Of a stretch of DNA of 64,000 nucleotides, positions 1 through 12,811 are shown one piece after another (positions within the stretch are counted from its first letter, which is position 1; the number at the start of each line of letters is the position of its first letter). The stretch is from assembly GCA_036925085.1 (NCBI GenBank), contig JAUPFP010000001.1, positions 10,481,754 through 10,545,753 on the forward strand, read 5' to 3'. The stretch is from Brachycybe producta. Taxonomy: Eukaryota; Arthropoda; Diplopoda; Playtdesmida; Andrognathidae. The translations under genes were made by a program, and so were the position numbers. The notes under the pieces were generated by a model. That model made no database searches. It was not told the DNA's origin and saw only the letters and a program-made list of their open reading frames with translations.

Positions 1-999
1 ACAGTTGACAGCAACATTAAAAACAAGAAACACCATGTGTAGGCCATTGAAACAGTTGCGTAATGTTTACTGCAGAAAGTGCATTTCATTGTGCAGTGCT
101 GCACTACTTGAAATTTAACTGCCTTTTTGTCAATCTAGAACCATACTTATCACAATGAGGTCAGTAAAAGCCTGAAGGTTGCCCCTCAAATGGATGATGG
201 TAGTACTGGCAAACAGCCTGGGGCATTCACATCAGGAAGGCAGTGAATAAGGCTCCTTGGTAATTACGGAGCTCCAGTAGCAGTTTTACAGAATGCATAG
301 AAATTATCTGGGCAATCGGTGGATTGTCCTGTTGAATGACAGTTTGTATTTTCTAAAAATGTAGAAAAAGGTGTCAGTGAAGAAAGTGGTAAATGGAGGC
401 CAATAACATTACTATGCATGGTTCCGTGCTCACAAACTACAATAAGTCATGCCTATTCCTTAGAAAAACAGCAAATTTGCAGGTTTACCAAACTCCCAAG
501 ATGCCAGTACACCTTATTTTATTAGGCATGGTCAGAGCAAACACAGCAAGTGACAATCAGCCACAACCCCATGCACTGGGACCACACAAATTCTCACTTT
601 GCCCAACAAAGAATGACAAGAGAAGAAAGATCAACAGATATTGATCTCAGTGAGTACACATGATAACACTTGCAGGTAAGTAATAAACCCCACAGGTGAA
701 AGTGACAGGAAAGAAAAGGTAGGAAATACAATAAAGAGAATTTAACACAAAACATAAATAAAGCAAAGGTAAAGAAACCATGAATTAGGAGTATCACTAC
801 TGTAGATATAAAAAATGCATGGCACCCATTAATATTATTACATATTAGCCTTCTATGATAATGATTGGAAAAGTAATCAGTGCTGCAGTTACTATGTATC
901 GGTGCTGAGTAAATGTGCAGTACACTGGCTGGCTTTGTAAAAGCCAGGATATGAGCATATCACATGGACCAAGCTTAAAAGAGAGTGGAGTGGATTTCA
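1..999. other. Gene-free stretch
   Basis: No coding region, RNA gene or clear repeat is seen. The short open frames on both strands have no recognisable motif and look like chance frames. Confidence 0.6.
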
Positions 1000-1165
1000 C
1001 CGTGGGTTGTCGTCATAGTTTGACGGTCATTTGACCGTCAACATTCGGGTTGGCCGGCACCACCTGCGACACATCGTACAAGAGGGCGGCTTTTGCTGCG
1101 ATCCAGTCCCCATTCGAAGTCTGGATACCGGTAAAACTCCCGGGTGTTTTATTGGGTCCAGCCAA

Positions 1166-1196
1166 GTTGTTACAATTGGTAGAGGTGCCGGGTAGC
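1166..1196 (+). other. Relic LTR end with primer-binding-site-like sequence
   Basis: The bases at 1177-1195 match the primer-binding site of the intact LTR element at 12715-12733 at 17 of 19 positions. As in that element, they follow a TTACA-type LTR end. This suggests the surrounding 1.0-1.2 kb is the decayed 5' end of a related LTR element whose Gag/protease remnants lie at 5.2-8.3 kb. The link is an inference from a short match; the LTR body is too decayed for me to align. Confidence 0.45.
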
Positions 1197-2131
1197 TTTA
1201 CCCAGCCATCTTGGATGGTCAAAAGACCATAAGAACTGTTAGACCGCTGCCGGACGGGGACTTTGTCCACAGTACAGTGGAGGGAACGGACTAAAGTCCG
1301 TGATACTGCTGTGGATTGAGTCAACCGTTGGTTGACGATGTTTCGAGGATTTTTTGGTCCGTGAATTCACCAGATTAGATGGTAGAGACCTGCTCTTACA
1401 GTTGGTGGCCGTTTCTGACCGTGTTTGCACGATGAAAATCGACCAGGACCCCGATTCCTCCATCGGGGAAACGGTGTAAGAAAGGCTAGAGTTGCGTTAC
1501 TGCACCATCAGCCATGGAAGACAGCTGGAGGGGCAGCGACCCGGTGAGGTTGCTGCCGGCAGTAACGGTCACGGTGGTTCCTCGGAGGAAGAGGCTGTAA
1601 AGGGTGTCCCTGCGGTCTGACCACCAAACAGACTGTCACGGTGCGAGTGCAACACGGGGCCATTGTCACCGGGGGAGCACCATAAGATGGTGATGAAGGG
1701 GTTGCGCATACCACAGCTGAGACAGGCATGCAGCCATGGGCCGGCACGCTAGCCTCCACCACCACCGGTCCAGTTGGATGTGGTGGTAGGCTCTTGATTG
1801 AGTTGGTGGAGTCTCAGTTGGCCACTCCACAGGGCACAATGACCTTTTTGGCATCAATGTCTGAAGAGCAACTTGCGGTTGCCCAGGTGATAATGTCCTG
1901 CGACTGCAGCGACAACTGTCCCAGGGGGTGCAACTGTGGTTCACACCATCTCTGGTACACCCTACTGGTATTGCAAATATAACTACGGCCCAACCGCCGA
2001 TAGGCTTAAGGCCACTTATACCATTTGGTGTATGACAGTCTTAACAAGAAGGGTCTTTGCAGTGAAGATAGACAAGAGCCTATAGGTTCCTACTTCTCCC
2101 CGGTACCACAACAACGTAGTATCTTTAGGTT

Positions 2132-2321
2132 AGCAGCTAGGGTTTGTGCACAAGGTTGTGATTAACAGGTCTGTGTTATCATAGTTCCAATGATCGGTTC
2201 GGGTGATTTAGACGTCGTTGTAAGGGAAGCAGTTAGGGTTTATGCACTAGGTTGTGATTAACAGGTCTGTGTTATCATAGTTCCAATGTTCGGTTTGGGT
2301 GATTTAGTCGTCATTGTAAGG
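2132..2321. repeat. 95-bp tandem duplication
   Basis: Two adjacent units (2132-2226 and 2227-2321), each beginning AGCAG(C/T)TAGGGTTT, differ at only a few bases. No coding function is apparent. Confidence 0.85.
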
Positions 2322-2418
2322 GAAAAGCTGAAAGGGGTGGTGGCCACTTACCTCACTAGGAGTTATCACTGTCACTGGCAGAGCTGTTGTCAGTAGTGGC
2401 ATCATCATGAGTAACAGG

Positions 2419-5100
2419 CTATTGGAAGACTGCTTCATTGGCGAACTCACGCATTGCCTTCAAGTGTTCAGCTTGAAAGAGGATAGCTGGATGGATTGGC
2501 CAACTAAGATCAGTTCTAGTGGACCACAAGATGAGTAGGTTGCGTGCTGCAGTGCGAATAAGAAGCATACAATGGAACAGGATGTGCTGTAGTGTCCTCC
2601 TCACCAAGTCCGCATGGGCAACAGCCGTCTGTAGTAGAACCGAAAACGGAGGTAGCGATTGAACGGACCGTGCCCGGTCATCAACAAGACTTTTTCCTGA
2701 AAAGATGTGGTGAGGATGGGAATGGTCCAGTTATGGAAGCAGCTCATGGACTTGACGGCCGGTATTAGAAAGGTTCCACAACGACTGCCACTCCCGGTGT
2801 TCCCTAGCTCGGACTGTTGCCTGGAAGCTCGATATTGCGCGACTGTGAACTGCCACTGTAAGTGACGTAGTCCACAGCATGTGTGCTGGATCCTAATGAC
2901 AACAGTTAGTGCAGATAATGAGTCAGAGCAGATCATTATGGTTGTCCCTCGCGGGGCACGCTCCCTGCCCATTTTAATTGCCATCCGGATTGCTAAGAGC
3001 TCAGCCTGAAACACAGTACATTCATCCGGTAGACGGCACCCCCATGAATGAAACTCGTGATTGCGGTTGGGAACTACAAATGCAGAGCCAACTTTATTGT
3101 CTCGTTTTGATCCATTGGTATAGATGCAGAAATCCACCTGTGTGCTTAATTCTGTAGTCCATTTCTCCACAGGGTATTCTTGCTGGAGTGCGGGGTGCAT
3201 GGTATTCTTGATGGTTAAGGGGGTGTCCAGCAGCTCAGCGGATGCCTGGCAATGTTTCCAAAGTACGTGACGGCCGTGTGCAAAGATGAACACAGGTGGG
3301 CAGCCAGAAAGCACCTGAAGTGCCCTTGTCGGTGCTGTACGAAATGCCTTAGTTATTGCCAAAAGAAAGGGCCTCTGGGTAGCATCCAGAAGACGAGTGA
3401 GTGTGAGGTTACTCCAGACTTCCGCCCCGTAAAGCAGCATAGGAAGAAGTGCATGCCGATACACCTCCCACAGCACTGCCGGAATCATCCCCGAGTCACG
3501 GCCACAAATAGCAAACAGGTGAGCAGCCATGCTTCCCACCCCCCCCTTGAAGACATCGGATGTGAAGAGACCAGTCAAAACGTGGGTCGATCATCACTCC
3601 AAGATACAGCATTGAAGCAGATGGTTTCATTACTTTTTCCCCCCATGTGAAGATAAGGTTGCTTAACCAGTCTACGTGCAGAATGGAAAAGAACAGTCTT
3701 GTCCACTGCATAAGACAGCTTGATGATGGCGGCCCACTCTGTACAACATGACTGAAAGTCACGGAACTTAGCTTCTAGACTTCGTACTGATCGATCACAC
3801 AGCAAACCAAGTGAGTCATCTGCAAAAGCCTGAACACAATCCTGGCAGATGACTCTTGATTCCATCAACACCAGCCACAACACTGGGCCCATGCAAGAAC
3901 CCTGAGGGCAACCAGTTGTTGCCTGATGCTGTACTGTCCCAGACTGCACCGAACGGCCAGATAGAAAAGATGAAATAAGGTGGAAGAGGTTCTCCGGGGC
4001 ATTGCACTGCACGCAATCCATCAAATATAGCAGGGTGCCAGGCACAGCTGAATGCATTGGAGATGTTCAATGCAACAGCAAGGGCATGATCACCTCTGGC
4101 CAATGTCTTTTGTCCATCGCACATAGCTTTCAATTGCAGCCACTGAACTGTGCCCCTGACAAAAACCAAACTGTTCAGGCGAGAGATGGTCGTGTTTCTC
4201 TAAAAGGTAGTTAAGTCGGTGAGCCACAAGTTTGTCTAATACCTTCCCCAGAACAGGTAGGAGGCAAATAGGGCGAACTCGATTCCCACTCTTTAGGTAG
4301 TTTTTGTGGCAGTTTCCACACACCAGGGAACACTTTTCGTAGCACTTATTTAACATCTGTAACCATTCTTCTCCAGCAGCCAAAAGGACATGTCGAAGTC
4401 AAGCAGGTGGAAAGCCATCACATCCTGGGGCTTTGTCAATAGCAAAGCTCAGGACGACATCACAGTTCTTTTGGTGAGAAGGGAATGTCAGGAGCATTTC
4501 CTGTGCAGTTTAGCCCTAGATCGAATTTCCTTTTGTTGGTGTCACTCTCGGGGTTATCCTGGGGAAAGTATTCATTGAGCAGAGCCACAGATGTTTCATC
4601 GGCATCTTTCGTCCATGTGCCATCCTCCAGCTTAATTGAAGTAGGAGTGGACAGGCTTTTACATTTCCCAGCCAATATTTTGTAGGAGATTCCAAAGGGA
4701 GATGTTGCTTTTTTTTGCCCACAATAGGCCTTCCAAGATGATAGTTTTGTATCAAGGACCAGTTGTTTGAAGTTCCTCCGTTCTAGACGAAAAGATTCTA
4801 GGAGATGCAGGCATCTAGCTGGGTCTTTCTCTTGTTGAAAAGACTTGTGGGCCTTCTGTACAGTACGGCGGGCATGTTGAAGGTCAGAATTCCACCATGC
4901 ACAGGATTGTATAAGGGCGGCTGGCATGTATGGCATAGAGGCACGGCATGCTTTGATGCACAAGTCCTGGAAATGAGTAGCTGAGCTACGTACATCAGAC
5001 AGATCGCCAATGGCTGAGGCTGCCCCACTAGAGGCAAAGCCGGTCTTGGACAACTCGTATGGGAGTCAGTTGCAGAGTTCCTCCGCCCGGTGGAACCCAC
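2419..5100 (-). pseudogene. Decayed I/R1-like LINE (RT and RNase H part of ORF2)
   Basis: Minus-strand fragments in different frames line up in the order of a non-LTR retrotransposon ORF2. The RT linker and N-terminal part is at 5053-4460 (WWN, PFGI, YFP motifs). RT fingers are at 4383-4090 (RPICLLPVLGKVLDK, LSPEQFGF). An ALNISNAF-type palm strand is at 4169-3816. The catalytic palm is at 4057-3575 (TTGCPQGSCMGPVLW, FADD box). A C-terminal region with an RNase H-like domain is at 3578-2601 (YTNGSKRDN, QAELLAIRMA, CSDSLSAL). An HILFHC-type C-terminal knuckle is at 2607-2419. At least four frame changes break the ORF, and no endonuclease domain was recognised. The RNase H after the RT points to the I/R1/Ingi side of the LINE tree; the exact clade is uncertain. 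It lies antisense within older Gag-element remnants. Confidence 0.85.
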
Positions 5101-5239
5101 AGATGCTGAGCTTCATTCTGAAACTTCATAGAACCGAAGTACAGTTCCGTGGATGCCTACACCGGCCATCACGTCAGAGGTTTCAGGCATTTGGGTTTAT
5201 CTACCCTGTCCACTCATTCATCCGTTATGATGGATAGGA

Positions 5240-5900
5240 GGATATGCCTTTCCTCCGACAGTTCAAAGCCAAACCTCGAGCTCAGCACTGGACAGATGAG
5301 GCCAGGTGCAGTTACTTGATGTATCTGCTCGACAATCCAGTGGAAGAATATTCTGCCAGTTTCGAACCAAGAATGAGGCTCATTCCTGTTACAAAGCGAT
5401 GAAGGGGCCTACTGAGTCACACCAGGCATTCTACTGGTGCTTTACCATGCTAGAAAAATGGTTTTTTTCTAGAGGATGAGTCTTGTCGACTCCTCCGCTT
5501 TAAGAAGAAACTGCAGCCGGCACAATGCGGGCATTTACCGCCAAGCAATGTCGGTTGAGGACGATATGCTTACGGCAGGGGAGTTGCCTGTACCGGAGAC
5601 GAAGACTATGATCAAGGTCTCCGGTGCTGTGGCACAGCCCATGGGCTTTGTTAGGTCTTCCACCAACCATCGAAATCGGACGGTGAAACTGCCACGACTG
5701 GAGAGAAGAACAGTAAAGACTGGATGGCAAAGCCAGGATGAAAATAAGTCTACAGCACTGTCTGGGTCCGGCCAAACGGCTGGAAGTGGTCCTACTTGTA
5801 GGCAACAAGGTCCTTGTTTAAGTGTAACCAGATGGGTCACCTTAAGGACTGTCCGAAGGCTACGGCCTAAGAACAGGTTGACCACATGACATCTGGCAAA
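5240..5900 (+). pseudogene. Decayed retroelement Gag remnant
   Basis: A plus-strand frame from about 5250 to 5400 reads like a capsid region (FLRQFKAK..., HWTDEA, LLDNPVEEY). A degenerate zinc-knuckle remnant (KCNQMGHLKDC) lies near 5813-5856; it has lost its first cysteine and one spacer residue relative to the usual CX2CX4HX4C. Stops and frame changes separate the pieces. It reads in the same direction as the protease remnant at 7.7 kb, so both probably come from one old LTR element. Confidence 0.6.
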
Positions 5901-6449
5901 AGCCAGGTGATGCAGTATCCGTCGGGTCTAGCACCTGTGGTACTGCACGGCCAAGAGTATCAAACCACCGTAAATGATGGTCAGATGTTCTATCTACCCA
6001 TGGCACTTGACGAAGGTTCGCCTTCGTTAAACCACCACTGGTCACTGCAGAACTGAGTTGCAGTAGACCTGGTTTGCTTGAGAACTGAACGTACCTTCAG
6101 GCAGTCTCCAAGTATGTGGGTATCCTGCTAAAAGCGGAGGTGCCTCTGTTGAGGTGTGCAGACCCGGAAATCACCAGATGGGTGTTTCCAAAGCCATGCC
6201 CTACATTGGAAGCCGCGATAGCAAAGCTAGATTGCTGGGTGGCACCTCTCGCAATATTCATAGGAGAGATCCGTTGACTGCGGGCATTGTGAGGGCTTCA
6301 GGCATTGGTGTGCACATGCTGTTGCCCAGGCCTGGTAGGTCTCCTGGCATTAGGACTGGAACCCAGACCCCAGAGCATCCGGTACAACTGTCCTTTGTGT
6401 TAGGTGCTCATGAAAATAATAAAACACCTAACATGAACACCTAAACATG

Positions 6450-7560
6450 GTCCCACCAAACAGAACTAAATAAAAACCCCAATTATATAAAAGTAATAAT
6501 TTTAAACTTGCACAAATGCAAGTATCCAAATATACAAAAATAAGAAAAAATATAAAAACAAGATAAAATTTTACAAAATAGGGGGATTAAAGATAAAGAT
6601 GTTTAAAGATCAAAAACAGGCTAAATAAGGACAAAAACAAAAAATAAGATAACTGAATAGCTGAAAAACACAAAATTACATGACTGGAAATAATGAAAAC
6701 ATAACAATGGTCAAAGGACAAATCAGAATAGGTCCCAAAATAACCAAAAAAACCATATATCACAAAGACAGAAAAACACAGTAATTAAGGAAAGAAAAAT
6801 GAAGATTATGATAGATTACAACACATTAGGAAAAAACAAAAACTTAATGGTCAAAAAAGGACAAAGTAAAGTAGGTCCCGAAAAGAAAATAGAATTGGGT
6901 CCTAAGTCTGAATTTTTCCGAAAAATGAAACAAAAAATAGAAGTTTGAAAAAGAAGTTTTAGACAGTGGGTTTCGAGATTTGTTTGGGAAAGGTTCAGTT
7001 TAGTTTTGGGTATCTGTTAAAAGGTGGTTTTTGGGAGTTTCGATTTTTCAAAGTTAGTTGTTTTTTTTGGGAAAGTTAGTTTTAGGAGTTAGTTAATTTT
7101 GGGGAAGTTTGTGTATGTTTTGGGGAAGTTTAGGTTTAGGAAGTTTGGTCTACATTTGTGAAGTTGGTGAAGTGCCTGGAGAAATTGTTTTTAGGAAGTG
7201 TTTTTTTTCAAGTTTTGGAGTGTGAAGTGCCTGGAGAGCCATTGTTGGAAGACAGGAAGGAACTAAAACAGAAAGACCACTTTAATCCATTTTTAAAATG
7301 GCCATACTAGTTGCACAGCTCTTACCCTTGTTTTATATATACCACTTATTACACACCTATTTTTATCAAAAAGAAAAACTTATCTATTTTAACCTAACCA
7401 TTTTGTACTCTAGAATATTTGATAAATAAAAATCCATTTTGTTAAAAAATATATTTTTTTGGTCCGATTTGTCATTGAAGCCTTCAGTGGCTTAAAGAAC
7501 CTGGTTTCATTCATATCTGTCCCTTAAAAAACAGAACAAAAAAGGGGAGGGTAACATTTG
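6450..7560. other. AT-rich stretch without genes
   Basis: The left half is A-rich and the right half T/G-rich on the plus strand. Weak local redundancy is present (recurrent GGAAGTTTRG). No ORF, RNA gene or transposon end is recognised. Confidence 0.5.
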
Positions 7561-7639
7561 CAGATGGGAAGACTGAAGACTACGTGAACTTCTGAGCCGT
7601 GCATACTTGTGTGGGGCCCCACGTGCTCTAGTGTCGATG

Positions 7640-8370
7640 AATGATCATCTGGTTGAGACAATCAACGACATCGGGGCCGACATATTGGTCATGAGCATGT
7701 CGGTGGCATGAGAGAATTCCCAGTGCAGGTTAGCCTCCACTCATGCCTTTGCAGCATAAGCGGGTACTCAATCGCGATAGAAGGAGTCATGTACATGGAC
7801 ATAGCAATCCACGGGAGGTCTATCAGAACCCATCTTCTGGTTGAGGGAGAAGAAGCCATCATAGGTGTTGACCTGACTTATCGGTTTGGGCTTCTGGTGG
7901 ATATCGTTAGCCTGAAGATTTACTTCCGGGAAGACATCTGGAAGGCACATCCAGATGCTCTTCGTGCCACACTGGCCAATCAGGCTTTGCAGGGTACTCC
8001 GCAAGAAGTACAGCAGTGTTGGCGAAGCTTCACGATAATGAGGAGCCTATGCCTCTCCTTCCTTTCGGGATACCGAAGAAATGCCTGCATATCCTGAACA
8101 GGTGGACGGTTGGGTCGACATTGTGTCGCCTGAACTCGCTGAGACCTGTTCTCCGATTAGGAGCGGAGATGTTTGTTCCCTGCAACTGTTGGAGAACATA
8201 TGGCTACCAGCTTATGCATGGAAGGTGCATTTCCTTGAGCCTGGTAGAGCATGCCGGCCCTGGACAGCTGCTTTTCATCGAGCCCCCATCGTAAAGCCCT
8301 GGGTGGTCGTGGTCTGTTGGCTGTGGCAGGAATTGCCGAAGCCACAAAAGCAGGCACTTACAATATATAC
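7640..8370 (+). pseudogene. Decayed retropepsin-like region
   Basis: The frame from about 7750 contains a hydrophobic pattern like the C-terminal half of a retroelement aspartic protease (AIIGVDLTYRFGLLVDI resembles the ILGxDfLxxfGxxvD motif). The frame changes near 8000-8080, and a second frame to about 8377 may be the linker toward RT. The catalytic D-S/T-G triad is not visible. Likely part of the same dead element as the Gag remnant at 5.2 kb. Confidence 0.45.
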
Positions 8371-8399
8371 GGCTTGAGAACGTCGCAGACGTACCCACT

Positions 8400-11190
8400 T
8401 TCCTGAAAACGGGAGGGTGTCGCGACAGCTCAAGCTGTGGAGGCAGCCATTGTGGTGGGACTGGATGGTACGTCTAAGTTGAGAGGGGGAGACCCCACTC
8501 AGGGAGATGGCCGGACAGGGGAGCTTCTAGCTAAGTTGAGAGGGGCGACCAGTAAAGGTCGTGTTGCAATCATAGAAGGAAGTTTGCCAGTAATTTTTGT
8601 GCAAAACATGTTTTTCACCGGCAGAAAAGCGAAAGAATCTAGATTACTGGATGCCTCGGTTTAAAGTAAGTCCCTATAGGGGTTTCTTCCTTTTCTGCCT
8701 GTGGCAGTTCTTTAAAACTGTAAATTGGTGAGTCAAGTGGTCATTGACCGCTTCCACACATGGTTTGTGGAGGCACTGCCGTTATTAAGATCACGGTGGT
8801 GCTACCACAAGAGGAACCACCACCCTAACCACGATGATCAACAGCCCGCGCACCATGGAACTTGGTGAAGACCAAGTTCCACGGAGTGTGGACAGTCAGA
8901 ATGTGATTTTGGACGGTTTTGACCGTGAAAGCATAGACTATGACCATAGTCCAGTGTTTAAGCGATCAGAAAGTGAGTTCGCATGGTGAGTCCGTGAAAA
9001 TCACTTCCCTAAAAAGGTTTTTGGCCAGTTCCGACCATAGGAAGGGCCGTGAACTCAGTTCTTACCGAGTTTCACGATGGGTCAACGGTTGTAACAAAAC
9101 TTCGCACAGTGAAATACGTGGAAGTCTTCCCATCATATTGAAACGAAATCTGACCATGGGTTTTCACAGGTAGCCACGGCAGAGAAAGAAGGAAAACACA
9201 ATGGGAGCAGCAGTTATTCAGCCTCCCTCAGTCCGTTGCATCCAGAAGATGCTGGACTGTTGGAGTCTAATCCTGGGTGATCCCTGACTCTAGGGCAGGC
9301 CATAGTGGACCTGGCCGATTGAGGACCTTTGGGTTCACTGTTGGCAGGAGACGCTATGGTGGCTCAGGCATTTCAAATGCCGTTGATATAACAGCCATCA
9401 ATGGGTGTCATCTGCCTTGCATTTCATCCACAATTTGGGAAAAACGTCACTCACAAACGAAAGCTGTATCATTTGCAACTAGGCAAAGAGTTAATTCAAC
9501 CTCACTTGGAGGCCAGGTCTAAGATGGAGCACATTGCAAAGCAGCCTGGTGTCAAGAAGAGTTTGGAGTTAGTTGGAGTTTTGGTGCTAGGAAAAAAAAC
9601 GTGACTCATCTACAACCTCAAGAGATTGGTGCTTTCAATGCCCAAGAAAAGACAATAAGGTGGACAGGCACTGCAATGTGTGTAAAATGACATATGAAAG
9701 GAACATTCCAAATATTTGTGCATCAATTGCTTCAACGTGCTGGAGTGAATATCCCATTTTTAGTGGCTGATGTGTTTCTTTTTAGAATTTGAGAAATGTT
9801 TCCATTCATTCAAGTGTTTATTTGCTTTTTATTTAAGACTTTTCAACAGTTTTCCTGTTCACATTAAAATTTTAAGCAGTTTCCCCATCCAAAAAAGTGA
9901 AAATATTGTATACTGAAATCAATAAAACTTGCATTTTATCGCATTTTTTTATTTAAAAATTAAAAGTAAAGAAAACTTAGTTAGCACCCAATATGACTAA
10001 TAACACCTTGTTTCATTTAGTTAGTTCCCTATATATTTTAGGATTTTTTTGAATGGATAAATATGCGGGGTAAAAATGTCCCCCAGGTTGGTACTCTAGT
10101 AACGAAAAGAAAGTAGGCATCAAAGGGTTAAATGTATCTCAGACGATCAGGGAACTTGAAAATGCTACAATAGACAGCAAATTCCAGTTACATTCACCGC
10201 TTTATTCGGAGTATGCCAAAAAAGTGTAAAGCTGTACTGGATAATCAATCACGGTGGCAATACACGTCGAGAAATCAATTCAAAGTTTTGAAAAGTGTCT
10301 TTAAAATTCAGATCGTTGTCCATTGTTATCGTTTGGACCACTTTCGCAAATTAAATTCTTGTTGTCTGGAGTGGAATTTTCAGAGCAAAAATTAGTTAAT
10401 TTGTTTAATTTTTGTAATTAGGCCTATAAATTTAACAAACACGTATAAAAGACCCGGTTCTTAAAGCTAATTGTAATAATCGTTTCGTTTTGTCGTGCAT
10501 GTATACGGACATACATAATAAAACTTTTAATGTACCTAAGTAGGATTAACTGTTTTTTTTTTTTTCTAAATCGCCATTGAAATGCAAAAAAATCACTTTT
10601 CAACCCGAAACACAGCACACCCTCCCTCCCCGTGGACCACCATTATACGCTTAAATAGTTTTTTTAAACGATATAGACCTCCAAAGAAACAAAGTATTTT
10701 AATTAACTACTGATAAATAAGTTGATAACTAATAATTATTAATAGTTAAAAAAAAAACGATCTATAAAAAACGTGGTTCCTACCATTGACACACCTTGCT
10801 TTCCGTCTTTTGTTCGCCTAATTCGGTCGTTTTCCATCCTATTCCAATAGAAGCCACAACCACTATCATCTAAACAGTATCGATTAAAAGAAAACATTCA
10901 AATTCAAAGAGGATTACAACGGATTTCAAATGAAATCAAACATCAAATTACCTCCACATAGACTGTGAAACGAAGAAGCTTAACGTCACACGTTAACTCC
11001 ATTTTTTCGAGTTCTTTGTTATTGACACTAGTGTTGGGCGATCCGTATCGATTTTTCGGAGTATCGATGTTTTCGGTCCGATTTTATCGATTTTTGTATC
11101 GATTTTCGTTTTCCTGATTTTCCTATGGATCGATTTATTTTGGTCAAAATCGATTCTTTCTATCCAATGAAAAAATGAATGAATGAATAT
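8400..11190. other. No confident gene
   Basis: Short frames at 8437-8664, 8940-9173 and 9277-9604 carry no motif I recognise and may be further decay of the Gag element. From 9700 on the DNA is AT-rich and featureless. Around 11029-11110 a GTGTTGGGCGATC-like stretch followed by repeated TATCGATTTT could be one end of a DNA transposon, but no partner end was found. Confidence 0.4.
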
Positions 11191-11221
11191 ATGGAAGCCC
11201 GTTTGGGACATTTCGCACAAT

Positions 11222-11575
11222 AATTTGCGTTCAATAATATTGCGTACGCGCTCAATAATATTGTGCACACGCACAATAATATTGCGCGCACACACACAAT
11301 AATATTGTGCACACACGCTCAATAATATTGCGTGCACACACACAATAATATTGTGCACACACCCTCAATAATATTGTGCACACACACACAATAATATTGC
11401 GCGCACGTTCAATATTATTGTGCACCCACGCTCAATAATATTGTGCACCCACACGCAATAATATTGTGTGCACACACGCAATAATATTGTGTGCACACAC
11501 ACAATAATATTGCGCGCACGTTCAATATTATTGTGCACACACGCTCAATAATATTGTGCACACACACACAATAAA
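11222..11575. repeat. Minisatellite of 21-23 bp units with a CAATAATATTG core
   Basis: About 15 units each begin CAATAATATTG (or CAATATTATTG) and end in an alternating purine-pyrimidine tail such as TGTGCACACACGCT. Units with TGTGCAC and CGCGCAC tails alternate, and a block ending in CAATATTATTG occurs twice about 110 bp apart, suggesting a higher-order repeat. Confidence 0.9.
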
Positions 11576-11811
11576 ATGTCCCAATTGGAGCACCAGTGAG
11601 AAAGAAGTAATCGTGCACAATACATTATTGGTCGAGAGAAATGGGGTGGGGTTTTCCTGCTAGAAAGACGCTGCCCAGAATGAGACACAAAATGTCCTCC
11701 TATTTTGACCGCTTTTCATAAAAGAGGGCGCTCATATATATAAAAACAATATTTAAATAAATTGTAGATTACAGCGCTCTTTATAATGTCGTTTTATGCA
11801 CAGTTATAAAT

Positions 11812-12710
11812 TGAAACGATACGTCCAGGAGCGATCCTGGCTCGTTTAGTTATTTTTGGATCGTTTGTTTATTTTTAGAGTGGCCTGGAACTTTGTCAAC
11901 CCTCTGTACTCACGTACAGAGGATTGACCCAGTTCCATCAGCTGATGACGATGCCAATATCCTGTCTTGGGTCTTGGGTCCCTTTTTCCTCCCAGTCCCA
12001 CCCCTTAATACAAAGAGATCGACTTGATAAGCCTCAGCATTGGGTCTATGGGGTGAAAACTTTCTTTTGTAATTTTGTTTTGATTACGATGAATCACTTG
12101 TCTATATTTTAGTGACCACTGGTCAATCATGTTGATTGGCCAGTTTGGTTTTTAAGTTTGATTTTGCCCAATCAGAGAATACTGAGAAAGTGTTCTCAGT
12201 ATCCTCTTTTTGGGTATAAATAACCATGTATTTTTGTGTAAAAAGAGACTTGAAGAAGCAGTCTTGAAAGCATTCTTTGGACACAGACATTATGCCCAAA
12301 TTTGCCTAGAGATGATGAGATGTAAATAAACTGGAAATTATAGTTAAAAAGTTGTTGAAGTTATTTTTATCTTTTAAAAACAAAACGAAGGACTTCAACA
12401 TTTTGTCATCTAGCACTGTCAACCCAGGTGTAAACCTGGCTCTCCAGTACTAGATGAGACTTCTGAAGACAGCACGATCAACCAGCTTTTTACGGGCGAA
12501 AGCCCGGGGAGTAGCAGACAACAAAAGATCCTTAAAACTGTAAAGGTTCTTGAAAGAGGAACTTGTGAGGAAACGTATGGGACTAATTTGTTCCCTTCCT
12601 CCCGAACCATAATAGAATTAGTGGCCTAGCCAACCACTTTCCGATCGCCCGAAAGAGCGCTACGATACTTTTTGATAATTCTATTAGGCCCCTGAATGTG
12701 GTTCGTTACA
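11812..12710 (+). repeat. 5' LTR of Gag-only element
   Basis: The LTR starts TGAAACGATACG and ends GTTCGTTACA. It contains three compact perfect inverted repeats: CCAGGA/TCCTGG near 11826, CCTCTGTAC/GTACAGAGG near 11900-11922, and an 11-12-bp arm pair around 12177-12204 just upstream of a TATAAA box. An AATAAA-type signal lies near 12325. Confidence 0.95.
12215..12220 (+). promoter_or_regulatory. Putative LTR TATA box
   Basis: TATAAA sits about 15 bp downstream of a perfect hairpin (arms ATACTGAGAA/TTCTCAGTAT) in the 5' LTR. The same arrangement recurs in the 3' LTR near 17056. Assignment is by motif and position only. Confidence 0.45.
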
Positions 12711-12714
12711 AATT

Positions 12715-12733
12715 TGGTGGAGGCGCCGGGTAG
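12715..12733 (+). promoter_or_regulatory. Primer-binding site of Gag-only element
   Basis: TGGTGGAGGCGCCGGGTAG starts 4 bp after the LTR end, as expected for a tRNA 3'-CCA complement. A second in-register TGG (12718) would fit a tRNA ending ...GCGCCTCCA. The primer tRNA is not identified with confidence. A relic copy lies at 1177-1195. Confidence 0.7.
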
Positions 12734-12811
12734 TTGAATACCTTGTTACTCCATAAGCTACAAAGATCGTGTTGAAAAGCACGCGGCATAGAGAAAACAT
12801 CGACATCAGAA

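Noticed and set aside
1508..1982. Overlapping GC-rich frames on both strands
   Set aside because: Mutually overlapping frames with no recognisable motif; likely composition effects in decayed transposon DNA.
11924..12610. Short ORFs of 62-63 codons, repeated at 16765-17451
   Set aside because: They lie inside the LTRs and are duplicated only because the LTRs are; no motif.
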